From positions 62,001 through 126,000 of the forward strand of contig NZ_PJRO01000012.1 in NCBI RefSeq assembly GCF_002858745.1: DNA of 64,000 bases, given 5' to 3'. Each line of letters opens with the position of its first letter. Position 1 is the stretch's first letter. Below, one piece after another: positions 26,548 to 35,004 of this stretch. The notes below the pieces were generated by a model, which was given only the letters and a program-made list of their open reading frames with translations, was not told the DNA's origin and made no database searches. This DNA is from Mesorhizobium loti (lineage in GTDB: Bacteria > Pseudomonadota > Alphaproteobacteria > Rhizobiales > Rhizobiaceae). Position numbers and translations under genes: made by a program.

Positions 26548-26693
26548 AATATCGACATCGCCAGATAGGCGATCCCGAACATCGACATCGCGATGATGAG
26601 AGCAAGTGACACAATGATTCCGATGCCCGGACCCTCAATCGGTTTCTGATCGCTTAGTCCGGCGCCTAGCTTGTCTCTAAGTTTCGTCACCAT
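26544..26693 (-). CDS. Small single-span membrane protein (49 residues)
   Basis: The reading frame runs MVTKLRDKLGAGLSDQKPIE, then a hydrophobic segment (about residues 23-47, GIGIIVSLALIIAMSMFGIA) and a TAG stop. AGGGAGG lies 5 bases before the ATG, a near-ideal ribosome site, which is the main reason to accept so short a gene. The stop lies inside the edge of the RIME-like repeat, so the original C-terminus may have been longer. Function unknown. Confidence 0.65.
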   Translation of the reverse strand: MVTKLRDKLGAGLSDQKPIEGPGIGIIVSLALIIAMSMFGIAYLAMSIF

Positions 26694-27069
26694 GCGAGCC
26701 TCCCTGTTGCACGAGAGAAACCGTGGTCTCTGCCCGGTACTTTCAGAACGCCGCCATCAAAGGTCTTGTCAGCGAGTTGAAGGTAATGGCCGCCAATCGA
26801 TCGAAACAGATGCACCTGTATCTGATCATCCAGATGCAGATGCGCTACGCGAAACACGGCGCGTGGAGTTCCAGCATCGGCAGATCTTCGCCACCATCTC
26901 AAGACACCTAGAAATCACGTTGACGTAAACGTCAACCAAGGGTTATAGAACGAGCATCGGCGACGATGCCTCCTTGAAACGCGTTTTGCGCGAGGCTTGC
27001 GCGCCGCGGCGTCCGGCAAGGCCGGACAAAAACGAACACGCGCGATGCGCAAAAGACTGGGAGACAATC
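26694..27069. other. Intergenic region upstream of the SCP2 gene
   Basis: About 375 bases. It carries the promoter side of the small membrane protein on the minus strand and the MerR-type palindrome at 26919. Short overlapping frames on both strands (about 60-85 codons) have no ribosome site or recognisable family, so none is annotated. Confidence 0.5.
26919..26936. promoter_or_regulatory. Candidate MerR-family (LiuR-like) operator
   Basis: GTTGACGTAAACGTCAAC is a perfect inverted repeat (8-bp arms, AA centre). It resembles the TTTACGTNNACGTNAA-type sites known for LiuR regulators of branched-chain amino-acid and acyl-CoA catabolism in proteobacteria. It lies 134 bases before the SCP2 gene. 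No MerR gene is in the window, so the regulator would act in trans. Confidence 0.5.
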
Positions 27070-27354
27070 ATGGGCGTTCAGGAAATCGCGGCAGGCCTCA
27101 AGTCCAAGGTCGAAAGCTCCGGCTTCGACAAGTCGGTGAAATTTGACACCGGCGCGGACGGTGTCATCGTCATCGACGGTGCATCGATCTCGACCGCGGA
27201 TGCGCCGGCTGACTGCACCATCAAGCTTTCGCTTGACGATCTGGAATCGCTGATCGCCGGCGACCTCAACCCGACCATGGCCTTCATGACCGGCAAGCTG
27301 AAGATCGAGGGCGACATGTCGGTTGCCATGGCGCTCAGCCAACTGATCGGCTGA
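27070..27354 (+). CDS. SCP2 sterol-carrier-like protein
   Basis: A 94-residue cytoplasmic lipid- or acyl-CoA-binding protein of the SCP-2 fold, with the conserved DCTIKLSLDDLESLIAGDL and MTGKLKIEGDMSVAMAL segments. I chose the ATG at 27070, which has GGGAG upstream. The length is normal for a free-standing bacterial SCP2. The upstream palindrome hints at control by an acyl-CoA-responsive regulator. Confidence 0.88.
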   Translation: MGVQEIAAGLKSKVESSGFDKSVKFDTGADGVIVIDGASISTADAPADCTIKLSLDDLESLIAGDLNPTMAFMTGKLKIEGDMSVAMALSQLIG

Positions 27355-27398
27355 CCTCCAAAAAAATCACCGCGATACCGACCACGGTTCTACTCTGG

Positions 27399-27491
27399 CG
27401 CATTGACCCGAAAATCAAATCGATTTTCGGGTCAATGCGTGGATTCAAAGCCGGAGTGTCCTTTGCACGTCCGAATGGACGCGCGGCGCTC
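27399..27491. repeat. Palindromic repeat, type B (full, reverse orientation)
   Basis: The left part is a perfect hairpin: 18-bp arms at 27399-27416 and 27422-27439 with loop AAATC. The right part, through GCGCGGCGCT, is the reverse complement of the GCGCCGCGCGTCC hairpin seen at 2544 and 61015. It follows the SCP2 gene and could protect its 3' end. Confidence 0.8.
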
Positions 27492-27570
27492 GCGGTCATC
27501 AGAGCCCGTCTGATGGCAACGGCGGCAGAGTGAGCCGAAACTCGCCTGCCGCCGTCCGGCCCCCGCCGTT

Positions 27571-28146
27571 TCAGGCTGCTGCGACCTGCATCGCCGCGCG
27601 CTCGCCTGCCTTACGCCCCGAAGCCTTCAATGTGCCTCGGGCACCATCCAACGCACCCGGCGCCAGTTCCAGCGCCAGGAAGCGATCGCGTTCATAAGGA
27701 CCGGGCATCGCCAGCCGGCCGGTCTTCTCGGCCGAGAAGCCGAAACGCGCGTAATAGGGTGCATCACCGACAAGCAGGATGGCTCGGTGACCAAGTCGGG
27801 CTGCTTCAGCAACAGCGTGATGCATCAAGGCCGAGCCGATGCCCGCGCTCTTGAAGATCGGATCGATGGCGAGCGGACCGAGCAGCAGCGCGGCGCCACC
27901 GTTGTCACCCAGGCGGACGTCCCACAACCGCACGGTTCCAACGACTGCGCCGCCCTGGTCGCGTGCAACGAAAGCCAGCCCTTCGGAGGGACGGCGGCCG
28001 CGCCGCAGCTTCTCCGACGACTTGCGCTTGCGTCCTGCTCCCATGGCGCGGTCGAGCAAAGCTTCACGGGCAGCGATATCGGCCGCGGTTTCAGCGGTGA
28101 TGATGATGGCAGGCGAGGCTGCCGGCAGGGTTTTGGCAATGTCCAT
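27571..28146 (-). CDS. GNAT-family N-acetyltransferase
   Basis: A 191-residue acetyl-CoA-dependent transferase. Visible features are the beta4/beta5 region GAALLLGPLAIDPIFKSAGI, with a QxxGxG-like pyrophosphate loop (FKSAGIGSALM), and ILLVGDAPYYARFGF near residue 130, typical of YhbS-like members. Substrate unknown. It lies on the same strand just downstream of the decarboxylase gene, about 100 bases apart. Confidence 0.9.
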   Translation of the reverse strand: MDIAKTLPAASPAIIITAETAADIAAREALLDRAMGAGRKRKSSEKLRRGRRPSEGLAFVARDQGGAVVGTVRLWDVRLGDNGGAALLLGPLAIDPIFKSAGIGSALMHHAVAEAARLGHRAILLVGDAPYYARFGFSAEKTGRLAMPGPYERDRFLALELAPGALDGARGTLKASGRKAGERAAMQVAAA

Positions 28147-28245
28147 TTCCGCGATCCTTCACGAGCGGAGAACTGTTCCACAAGCGAACCCACCGCCGGT
28201 ACCAGGGGCACCGGCGAACGGGGTGATCTGACGGGCTGTCGCCCG

Positions 28246-29379
28246 TCAGATCACGTAGGATCGGAGGGGCTCGAAGCCGTTGAACGCAACCGCCGAGTAG
28301 GTGGTCGTGTAGGCGCCGGTGCCCTCGATCAGCACTTCGTCGCCGATGGTAAGCGAGAGCGGCAGCGGGTACGGCGCCTTCTCGTACATGACGTCGGCCG
28401 AATCGCAGGTCGGGCCGGCGAGCACGCAGAGTGCCTTCTCGTCCTCGTCACGCGCGGTCACGATCAGGTAGCGGATCGCCTCGTCCATCGTCTCGGCGAG
28501 ACCGCCGAACTTGCCGATGTCGAGGTAGACCCAGCGCACATTGTCGTTGTCCGCCTTCTTCGAGATCAGCACGACCTCCGACTTGATGACGCCCGCATTG
28601 CCCACCATGCCGCGACCCGGCTCGATGATGGTTTCCGGAATGTCGTTGCCGAAATGCTTGCGCAGTGCGCCGAAGATCGCCTGGCCATAGGCCTGCGCTG
28701 CCGGCACATCCCTAAGGTAACGGGTCGGAAAGCCGCCGCCCATGTTGACCATCTTGAGCACGATGCCTTCCTCGGCCAGCGTCGCGAACACGCGCTTGGC
28801 GTCGGCCAGGGCACGGTCCCAGGCGGTCAGGTCGGTCTGCTGCGAGCCGACGTGGAACGACACGCCATAAGCATCGAGACCGAGCTTCCTGGCATGACGC
28901 AGAACGTCGACGGCCATCGCCGGCACGCAGCCGAACTTGCGCGACAGCGGCCATTCGGCACCTTCGCCATCGGTCAGCACACGGCAGAACACGCGGGCGC
29001 CCGGAGCGGCGCGGGCAACCTTCTCGACCTCTTCGACGCTGTCGACGGCGTAGAGACGGATGCCGAGCGCATAGGCCTTGGCAATGTCGCGCTCCTTCTT
29101 GATGGTGTTGCCGAAGGAGATGCGGTCCGCGGTTGCACCCGCATCCAGCGCCATCTCGACCTCGGCAACCGATGCGGTGTCGAAGGACGAGCCCATCGCA
29201 GCAAGCAGGCGCAGGATTTCCGGCGCCGGGTTTGCCTTCACCGCGTAATAGATCTTGGAATCGGGCAGCGCCTTCTCGAAGGCGCGGAAATTGTCACGCA
29301 CCACGTCGAGGTCGACGACGAGGCAGGGGCCTTCCGGACGTCGGGTGGCGAGGAAATCGAGAACACGTTGCGTAGCCAT
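28246..29379 (-). CDS. Ornithine/lysine-type PLP decarboxylase (fold III)
   Basis: Decarboxylates ornithine (possibly also lysine) to putrescine or cadaverine. The 377-residue product is the eukaryotic-like alanine-racemase-fold type. PLP-binding Lys48 lies in YYAVKANP, the glycine loop in VNMGGGFP, and the active-site Cys325 in GPTCDSADV. I chose the ATG at 29379, preceded by GGAGAG. It feeds the homospermidine synthase encoded at 53062. A long untranslated leader lies upstream. Confidence 0.93.
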   Translation of the reverse strand: MATQRVLDFLATRRPEGPCLVVDLDVVRDNFRAFEKALPDSKIYYAVKANPAPEILRLLAAMGSSFDTASVAEVEMALDAGATADRISFGNTIKKERDIAKAYALGIRLYAVDSVEEVEKVARAAPGARVFCRVLTDGEGAEWPLSRKFGCVPAMAVDVLRHARKLGLDAYGVSFHVGSQQTDLTAWDRALADAKRVFATLAEEGIVLKMVNMGGGFPTRYLRDVPAAQAYGQAIFGALRKHFGNDIPETIIEPGRGMVGNAGVIKSEVVLISKKADNDNVRWVYLDIGKFGGLAETMDEAIRYLIVTARDEDEKALCVLAGPTCDSADVMYEKAPYPLPLSLTIGDEVLIEGTGAYTTTYSAVAFNGFEPLRSYVI

Positions 29380-29387
29380 GGGACTCT

Positions 29388-29840
29388 CCATCGCGCCTTG
29401 CGGCACGTGCAAAGGTGCGGGACGCGGGCCTCGGCCTCGCGAACACGCGGTCAAACAAAGGCGGGACGAAAATCCGATAGCGCCAGCCGGTGGAGACCCC
29501 GGAGCCATCGAAAGCCGTCTCGCGGCGATGGACCTAGCCTTGCCCGGCTATGATCCGCTTTGTCTGCCTTGGCTTGGATGGGAGTTCCCAACCGCACTGC
29601 CGGCAATGAGGGTGTGCCTCTTCAGTAACCCCGGTCTATGGACAACCGGAAAACACCAGAAAGGCCCGCACCGTCGTTGCTTCAAGACGTCCTCGGATCG
29701 GCGGTTGGCCGCTGAACCGACCGGGCTCGTTACTTCCCGGGTACCGTCCCGATATCCTCGCCATTCGAGGGTCGGGGGACGCCCACAGGCACGTGCGACT
29801 TTGGGCAAGCGCGATATAGGCGCGCATGCTTTCACAATCA
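29388..29840 (-). promoter_or_regulatory. Long GC-rich leader of the decarboxylase gene; candidate speF-type RNA element
   Basis: About 450 bases between the decarboxylase start and the divergent amidase hold no convincing gene. Minus-strand frames are Arg/Pro-rich shadows. Alphaproteobacterial ornithine decarboxylase genes are known to carry the structured speF RNA motif in a leader of this size. GCACGTGC occurs near both ends (about 29404 and 29781). I have not matched the motif consensus, so this rests on position and base composition. Confidence 0.4.
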
Positions 29841-29916
29841 ATTAAAAATCGAACCCCGGCTTGAAAAAATTCCGTTGTCGAACGACTGTGGACGCACTGT
29901 ATCCAGATATTGAACG

Positions 29917-31110
29917 ATGCCCCAGCAGAACGACCGCTTCAACGCTTTCCTCGATCTCGGCCAAACCACTGTTTCTCATGCACAATCCGGACCGCTGGCT
30001 GGACTGAAGCTGGCGGTGAAGGACATTTTCGACGTTACCGGTTATGTCACCGGCTGCGGCAATCCGGACAGGGCCGAAACCAGCCAGACGGCACATTCGA
30101 CGGCGCCGACGGTGCAGCGGCTGCTGGATGCGGGCGCGCGATTCGTCGGCAAGACGCAGACCGATGAACTTGCCTTTTCATTGATGGGCCAGAACGCGCA
30201 TTTCCGGCATCCCGTGAACCCTGCCGCGCCTGACCGCGTCACCGGCGGTTCCTCCTCCGGCTCGGCGGCGGCGGTTGCGGGCGGGCTTGCCGATATCGCC
30301 ACCGGCTCCGACACCGGTGGTTCGATCCGCGCCCCCGCCAGCTTCTGCGGCCTGGTCGGCCTGCGCGCCACGCATGACGCGATCTCCTTGCAAGGCACCA
30401 TGCCGCTGGCGCCGAGCTTCGACACCTTCGGCTGGTTCGCCAGCGATATCGCGCTTTATGAGAAAGTGGCGCTGGTCCTGCTCGGAGAAAACGACGCTGC
30501 ACTCCCCTCCCGCGCATTCCGCCTTGCTGCTCTCGACGCCCTGCTACTCGGCAACAGCGAGGCGCTGGCCTATGAACGCATGGTCGAGACAATCGCCGCG
30601 ATCATGGGCGAGCCGAAGCAGGCTCCAGCCCTCAGTCACGATCTCGATGCTCTCTATTGGTGTTTCCGCAAGCTGCAGGCGCGCGAAGCCTGGGGCTCGC
30701 ACGGCGCCTGGATCTCCGAAAAGGATCGCCGCCTCGGCCCGGGTGTGAAGGAGCGTTTCGCGTTCGGGGCAGGCATCGATGCGGCCACGGCGCAAGAACA
30801 GACCACCTATCGAAACGGCTTCCGCGCTGAACTGGCCGCGCGCCTCGCCACGGACGGCATTCTTGTGTTGCCGACCGTACCGGGAGCAGCACCGCTTGCC
30901 GCCTCGCCTTTCGAACAAACCCAGACTTATCGCGAGCGCGCGCTGCATCTGCTTTGCCTGTCTGGTCTCTCCGGCTTCCCTCAGCTGACCTTGCCTCTCG
31001 GCACGGTTGACAACGCGCCTTTCGGCATCTCCCTGCTGGGCCCTCCCGGAAGCGATCTTGCCTTGATCAGACTCGGACGGCGCATTCTCGAAACGGTCGG
31101 AAAGGCCTGA
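29917..31110 (+). CDS. Amidase-signature family amidase
   Basis: Hydrolyses amides with a Ser-cisSer-Lys triad. In this 397-residue product Lys35 (KLAVKDIFD), the Ser112/113 cluster in GGSSSGS and Ser136 in GSDTGGSIR supply the triad. The length is shorter than GatA, and gatC and gatB are absent, so it is not the tRNA amidotransferase. Substrate unknown. A LysR gene starts 5 bases after its stop, an unusually tight, probably co-transcribed arrangement. Confidence 0.92.
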   Translation: MPQQNDRFNAFLDLGQTTVSHAQSGPLAGLKLAVKDIFDVTGYVTGCGNPDRAETSQTAHSTAPTVQRLLDAGARFVGKTQTDELAFSLMGQNAHFRHPVNPAAPDRVTGGSSSGSAAAVAGGLADIATGSDTGGSIRAPASFCGLVGLRATHDAISLQGTMPLAPSFDTFGWFASDIALYEKVALVLLGENDAALPSRAFRLAALDALLLGNSEALAYERMVETIAAIMGEPKQAPALSHDLDALYWCFRKLQAREAWGSHGAWISEKDRRLGPGVKERFAFGAGIDAATAQEQTTYRNGFRAELAARLATDGILVLPTVPGAAPLAASPFEQTQTYRERALHLLCLSGLSGFPQLTLPLGTVDNAPFGISLLGPPGSDLALIRLGRRILETVGKA

Positions 31111-31114
31111 CGCC

Positions 31115-32014
31115 ATGGACACGCTCACCCGGATGCGCGCCTTCATCGACGTGGTCGAGGCGGAAGGCTTTTCGGCGGCCGGCCGCAAGATCGGCCGCTC
31201 CAAGGCGCTGCTTTCCAAATATGTGCGCGAGCTGGAAGACGAACTCGGCGCGCTGCTGCTCAACCGCACCACGCGCCAATTCTCGCTGACGGAAGCGGGG
31301 CACACATATTATCGCCGCGCATCCGAAATCGTGCGCGAGATCGACAGCCTATCAGACGCAGTGCGCGACAGTTCCGGCGACGTGCGCGGCAGGATCAAGC
31401 TAACCGCACCGCGCACCATGGCCGACGCCGCAGTCGGCCAATCCATGATCGACTTTGCCAAGCAATATCCGGATGTTTCGCTGGAGGTGCATCTCGACGA
31501 CCGTTTCGTCGATCTCGTTGAAGAAGGTTTCGATCTGGCCATCCGTATCACGCGACTGGAAAACTCCTCGCTGATCGCACGCAAGCTGGCCCCTTTCTCG
31601 CTCAAGCTGTGCGGCTCGCAGGAACTGATCGCCAAATATGGCAAGCCGACCCGCCCCCAGGATCTGGCCCATATGCCCTGTGTCGTCGACACCAATGGCC
31701 GCTGGGCTTCGAACTGGCCGTTCCGTGGCGACGATGGCGACATCACCAGCATTCCGATCAGCGGCCCGATGATGGTGAACAGCCCGATCACTACCCGCAT
31801 GGCAGCGCTGGACGGACTTGGTTTTGCGCTGCTGCCCGATTTTATCGCCGCGCCAGAAATCAAGAGCGGTCGGCTGGTGTCGCTGCTGGAAGACCGTATC
31901 GACTTCAATGGCGGCATCTTCGCTGTCTATCCGCATCGCCGCTACCTGCCGGCCAAGGTACGCGTCTTCGTCGACTTCATGGTGCAGTGGTTCAAGACGC
32001 ACGAAACGTCGTGA
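31115..32014 (+). CDS. LysR-family transcriptional regulator
   Basis: A 299-residue regulator of the LTTR class. The N-terminal winged helix (FIDVVEAEGFSAAGRKIGRS, about residues 9-28) is followed by a CrgA/DsdC-like substrate-binding domain. LTTRs usually diverge from their target; here the gene follows the amidase in the same direction, so it may regulate distant genes or the whole pair. Ribosome-site bases lie within the amidase stop region. Confidence 0.92.
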   Translation: MDTLTRMRAFIDVVEAEGFSAAGRKIGRSKALLSKYVRELEDELGALLLNRTTRQFSLTEAGHTYYRRASEIVREIDSLSDAVRDSSGDVRGRIKLTAPRTMADAAVGQSMIDFAKQYPDVSLEVHLDDRFVDLVEEGFDLAIRITRLENSSLIARKLAPFSLKLCGSQELIAKYGKPTRPQDLAHMPCVVDTNGRWASNWPFRGDDGDITSIPISGPMMVNSPITTRMAALDGLGFALLPDFIAAPEIKSGRLVSLLEDRIDFNGGIFAVYPHRRYLPAKVRVFVDFMVQWFKTHETS

Positions 32015-32122
32015 CGACCTGCGGCGCACGAAATGTGATAACATTTTTGTAGCCCGGTCCCATTTTCGCCCGGTTTCTGCTAACCCTCAGGCCGTACCAA
32101 CATTGGGGAATCGCCGCCGGCC

Positions 32123-32893
32123 ATGCAGCTTCGGGCATCAACAGCTACCATGGCCGCAACTTCGGAGCGTTTCCGATTTTTTCGGAAACGCGGAAACACT
32201 CCAACTCTCTGTTTTTTCGCAATTCCAGACGCAAAACCGCTATGCACTTTTGCTGGAATTGCTCTGGGCGCGCTTCTCGCCGGCACGACACCGGCCCTTG
32301 TCCATCCGCACGTCTTTGCCGAAGCCCGGCTGGACGTCGTGCTTTCTCCTGATCATCGGTCCATCGCCGCGCTGCGTCATCTGTGGCGCTTCGACGAGCT
32401 GTTTTCATCCACCGTGCTGATGGAGTTCGACAAGAATTCAGATCTCAAGCTGGACGATGCCGAACTCAAGGAAGTGGCCAACACCATCAAGGCATCGCTC
32501 GCCGAATACAATTATTTCCAGATGGTCACGCTCGACGGCAAGGACATCAAGATGAAGGCGCCGGCAGATATCGTCGCCTCCTTCGACAACAACCAGTTGA
32601 TCGTGCTGTTCGAAGACCAGCCGCAGGAGCCGATCAAGCTGAAGGGCAAGATCGACCTCGGCGTCTACGACCCGACTTTCTACACCGCCATCGATTTCAC
32701 CGACGATGCCAATCTATCGGTGAAGGATCTGCCGGCCTCCTGCGCACGCACGGTGCTGCGCCCCGATCCGGACACGGCGATCGCGCAGAACCAGAAGACG
32801 CTCACCGAGGCCTTCTTCAATGACCCGACAGGCACCGATATGAGCAAGATCTTCGCCACCAAGCTTGAGCTGAACTGCCGCATGGAAGGGTGA
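32123..32893 (+). CDS. DUF1007 family periplasmic protein with a RIME-like repeat in its signal-peptide region
   Basis: DUF1007 proteins are exported metal-associated partners of NicO-type transporters. The mature 200 residues (from HPHVFAEARLDVVLSPDHRS) fit the family. The first 50 residues do not: codons 15-48 are translated from the repeat at 32164-32266, which supplies FRKRGNTPTLCFFAIP and half of the hydrophobic stretch LCTFAGIALGALLAG. The frame stays open. Start at 32123 has GGGGAA upstream; an ATG at 32150 is an alternative. Export may still work. Confidence 0.8.
   Translation: MQLRASTATMAATSERFRFFRKRGNTPTLCFFAIPDAKPLCTFAGIALGALLAGTTPALVHPHVFAEARLDVVLSPDHRSIAALRHLWRFDELFSSTVLMEFDKNSDLKLDDAELKEVANTIKASLAEYNYFQMVTLDGKDIKMKAPADIVASFDNNQLIVLFEDQPQEPIKLKGKIDLGVYDPTFYTAIDFTDDANLSVKDLPASCARTVLRPDPDTAIAQNQKTLTEAFFNDPTGTDMSKIFATKLELNCRMEG
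32164..32266. repeat. RIME-like palindromic repeat, copy 3, inside a coding region
   Basis: 103 bp, GGAGCGTTTCCG...CGGAAACACTCC followed by GCAATTCCAGAC to GGAATTGCTCTG. Unlike the other copies it lies wholly within an open frame and contributes residues to the DUF1007 N-terminus. Confidence 0.85.
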
Positions 32894-32897
32894 CTTG

Positions 32898-34010
32898 ATG
32901 AACAGGACGACGACACGCCTGATCTTCTGCCTGCTCGGCGTTGCCTTCATCACCGCGGCCGGCCATGTCCATGCGCAGAGTTCGCTCGGCATCGGTACCA
33001 ATGATGCCATGACGCCAACCACCGGGCTGTTCGCGGGGTTCCTGAACTGGGTCAACCTGCACCAGCAGCGGTTTTACCATGCCCTGGCCGACGCCATCAA
33101 AGAGATGCGTCAAGACGGTTCGAAGCTGTGGCTGCTGATCGGCCTGTCGTTTCTTTATGGCATCTTTCACGCCGCCGGCCCCGGTCACGGCAAGGCGGTG
33201 ATTTCTTCCTATATGCTCGCCAACGAGGTGGCTCTGCGGCGCGGCATCCTGCTTTCATTCATCTCCGCGTTCCTGCAGGCGTTCACCGCAATCGTGGTGA
33301 TGCTGTTGGCCTATTTCGTGCTGCGCGGCACGTCCATATCCATGACCGACACCGCCTGGTTCCTGGAGATCGCCTCCTACGCTTTTGTCACGGTCTTCGG
33401 CGCCTGGTTGCTGTGGCGCAAGCTTGGCCCATCTTTGATGCGGATGTTTGGAGCGGCACCCGGCTACAGCCTGTCGGCCGCACATGCCGGCCACTCGCAT
33501 GGTGGTCATGCCCACGCCACTCACACCCATGATCACGCCGCACATGATCATCACGATCACCATGACCACGAGCACCATGACCACGGTCATGGCGGTCATC
33601 ATCACCACGATCACCACCATGGGCCGGGCGAGGTCTGCGAAACCTGTGGGCATTCGCATGCACCGGATCCAACGCTGCTTTCCGGCGATCGCTTCGACTG
33701 GCGCACTGCCTGGACGGCTGTCGCCGCGGTTGGCATCCGACCATGCTCCGGCGCCCTGATCGTGCTGTCATTCGCCTTCCTCAACGGGCTGTGGGCCGGC
33801 GGCATCCTGTCCGTGCTGGCGATGGCGGTCGGCACCGCGATCACAGTTTCCATCCTGGCAACGCTGGCGGTGACGGCAAAGGACTGGGCCGTGGCGCTGG
33901 CAGGTGACGGCCGGCTCGGCAATCGCGTGCATTCAGCCATCGAAATCGGCGGCGCGGCGCTGGTATTCCTGTTCGGACTGATCCTGCTGACCGCCAGCCT
34001 CGGGGCTTGA
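32898..34010 (+). CDS. NicO-family nickel/cobalt transporter with a long His-rich loop
   Basis: A 370-residue inner-membrane metal transporter. It has a signal-like first helix, six or more further helices, and the family motif HAAGPGHGK (about 91-99). A central cytoplasmic or periplasmic loop (about 196-254) is extraordinarily rich in His and Asp and includes CETCGHSH. GIRPCSGAL follows in the next helix. It starts at ATG 32898, 4 bases after DUF1007, with GGAAGG upstream; a TTG precedes it. The DUF1007-NicO pair recurs in proteobacteria. Uptake versus efflux direction is not decidable. Confidence 0.92.
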   Translation: MNRTTTRLIFCLLGVAFITAAGHVHAQSSLGIGTNDAMTPTTGLFAGFLNWVNLHQQRFYHALADAIKEMRQDGSKLWLLIGLSFLYGIFHAAGPGHGKAVISSYMLANEVALRRGILLSFISAFLQAFTAIVVMLLAYFVLRGTSISMTDTAWFLEIASYAFVTVFGAWLLWRKLGPSLMRMFGAAPGYSLSAAHAGHSHGGHAHATHTHDHAAHDHHDHHDHEHHDHGHGGHHHHDHHHGPGEVCETCGHSHAPDPTLLSGDRFDWRTAWTAVAAVGIRPCSGALIVLSFAFLNGLWAGGILSVLAMAVGTAITVSILATLAVTAKDWAVALAGDGRLGNRVHSAIEIGGAALVFLFGLILLTASLGA

Positions 34011-34019
34011 TCTCTGCTC

Positions 34020-35003
34020 CTATTGGATGGGGGAAGAACCCCCAGCCATTTCATCCTCGATATGAGCGCGGATGATGTCGTCGAAACTGGTTTCAGCGAC
34101 GAAACCGAGTTCCCGTGCGCGGTGCGCTTCAAAGCGCGTCGGCCAGTTCTTCACGATCGCCCAGACAGATTGGTCGGGCTCCTCGCGGATCAGCGCGGCC
34201 GCCTTGCTCCCTGCGACACGACCAAGGGCTTGGATCTGCTCGGCAACGCTGACACCGACGCCAGGCATATTGAGCGCACGCCGCGGCCCGACGGCCGCGC
34301 CATCGATCTCGGCTGCACGGATCAGGAAGCCCACCGCCGAACGCGGGCTTGCATGGGTGTGCACCACGGAACGTGGTACCGGCAGCACAGCGATCTCACC
34401 CTTCAGCGGTTCGCGGATGATGCCGGAGAAAAAGCCGGATGCAGCCTTGTTCGGTTTGCCCGGACGCACGCAGATCGTCGGCAGCCGGATCGCGATGCCG
34501 TCGAACAGGCCTCGCCGCGAATAGTCGCACAGCAGCGCTTCACCCATCAGCTTCTGGGTGCCGTAGGAGGTGAGCGGCGTGGCGTGGAAGTCGTCTGGTA
34601 TGATTTCCGGGAACGGTGCGCCAAACACGGCGATGGAGGAAGTGAACACCAGGCGCGGATTGTAGACAGCCAGCCGGAGCGCGTCGAACAAGGCGCGGGT
34701 ACCATCGAGATTGACACGATAGCCGAGGTCGAAATTGGCTTCTGCTTCGCCCGAAACGACACCCGCCAGATGGAAAATCACGTCCGGCCGCGCCTCGACG
34801 AGTGCCTCTGCCGCTCCGGGAACTGCGAGATCGCCGATATGGGTGTTGGTCGTGATGGCCGTTGCGGAAGGCGTCTCGGCCGCCACGATGTCGTGCAGGT
34901 CGAGATGACTGATCTTACGGCCGCACAGCATCCCATCCTTGACCAGCCGCCCGGTGAGTTTGCGGCCGATCATGCCAGCCGCGCCGGTGATCAGCACGCG
35001 CAC
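34020..35003 (-). CDS. denD: NAD-dependent epimerase/dehydratase, D-erythronate dehydrogenase-like
   Basis: A 327-residue extended SDR with the nucleotide motif TGAAGMIG and active-site YGTQK (YxxxK). Overall it resembles DenD, which oxidises D-erythronate or related four-carbon acids; the partner kinase and isomerase genes are not adjacent. No ATG fits, so I chose the GTG at 35003, which has GGGGAAGGA 5 bases upstream and gives MRVLITGAAG. It nearly abuts the small membrane protein gene. Confidence 0.8.
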   Translation of the reverse strand: MRVLITGAAGMIGRKLTGRLVKDGMLCGRKISHLDLHDIVAAETPSATAITTNTHIGDLAVPGAAEALVEARPDVIFHLAGVVSGEAEANFDLGYRVNLDGTRALFDALRLAVYNPRLVFTSSIAVFGAPFPEIIPDDFHATPLTSYGTQKLMGEALLCDYSRRGLFDGIAIRLPTICVRPGKPNKAASGFFSGIIREPLKGEIAVLPVPRSVVHTHASPRSAVGFLIRAAEIDGAAVGPRRALNMPGVGVSVAEQIQALGRVAGSKAAALIREEPDQSVWAIVKNWPTRFEAHRARELGFVAETSFDDIIRAHIEDEMAGGSSPIQ

Positions 35004-35004
35004 C

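Noticed and set aside
26687..26902. A 71-codon minus-strand frame overlapping the small membrane protein
   Set aside because: No ribosome site or family resemblance, and it overlaps the better supported 49-residue gene.
27787..29553. A 588-codon plus-strand frame antisense to the decarboxylase and GNAT genes
   Set aside because: It is Arg/His/Gly-rich, has no family features and mirrors two genes with clear catalytic motifs. Long antisense frames are expected at this GC content.
29548..29841. A 97-codon minus-strand frame in the decarboxylase leader
   Set aside because: Arg/Pro/Gly-rich with no ribosome site or conserved pattern; the leader is more likely untranslated RNA.
33480..33640. Repetitive CATCACGATCAC-like DNA resembling a tandem repeat or array
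   Set aside because: It is simply the codons for the His/Asp-rich loop of the NicO protein, with no regular unit and no spacers.
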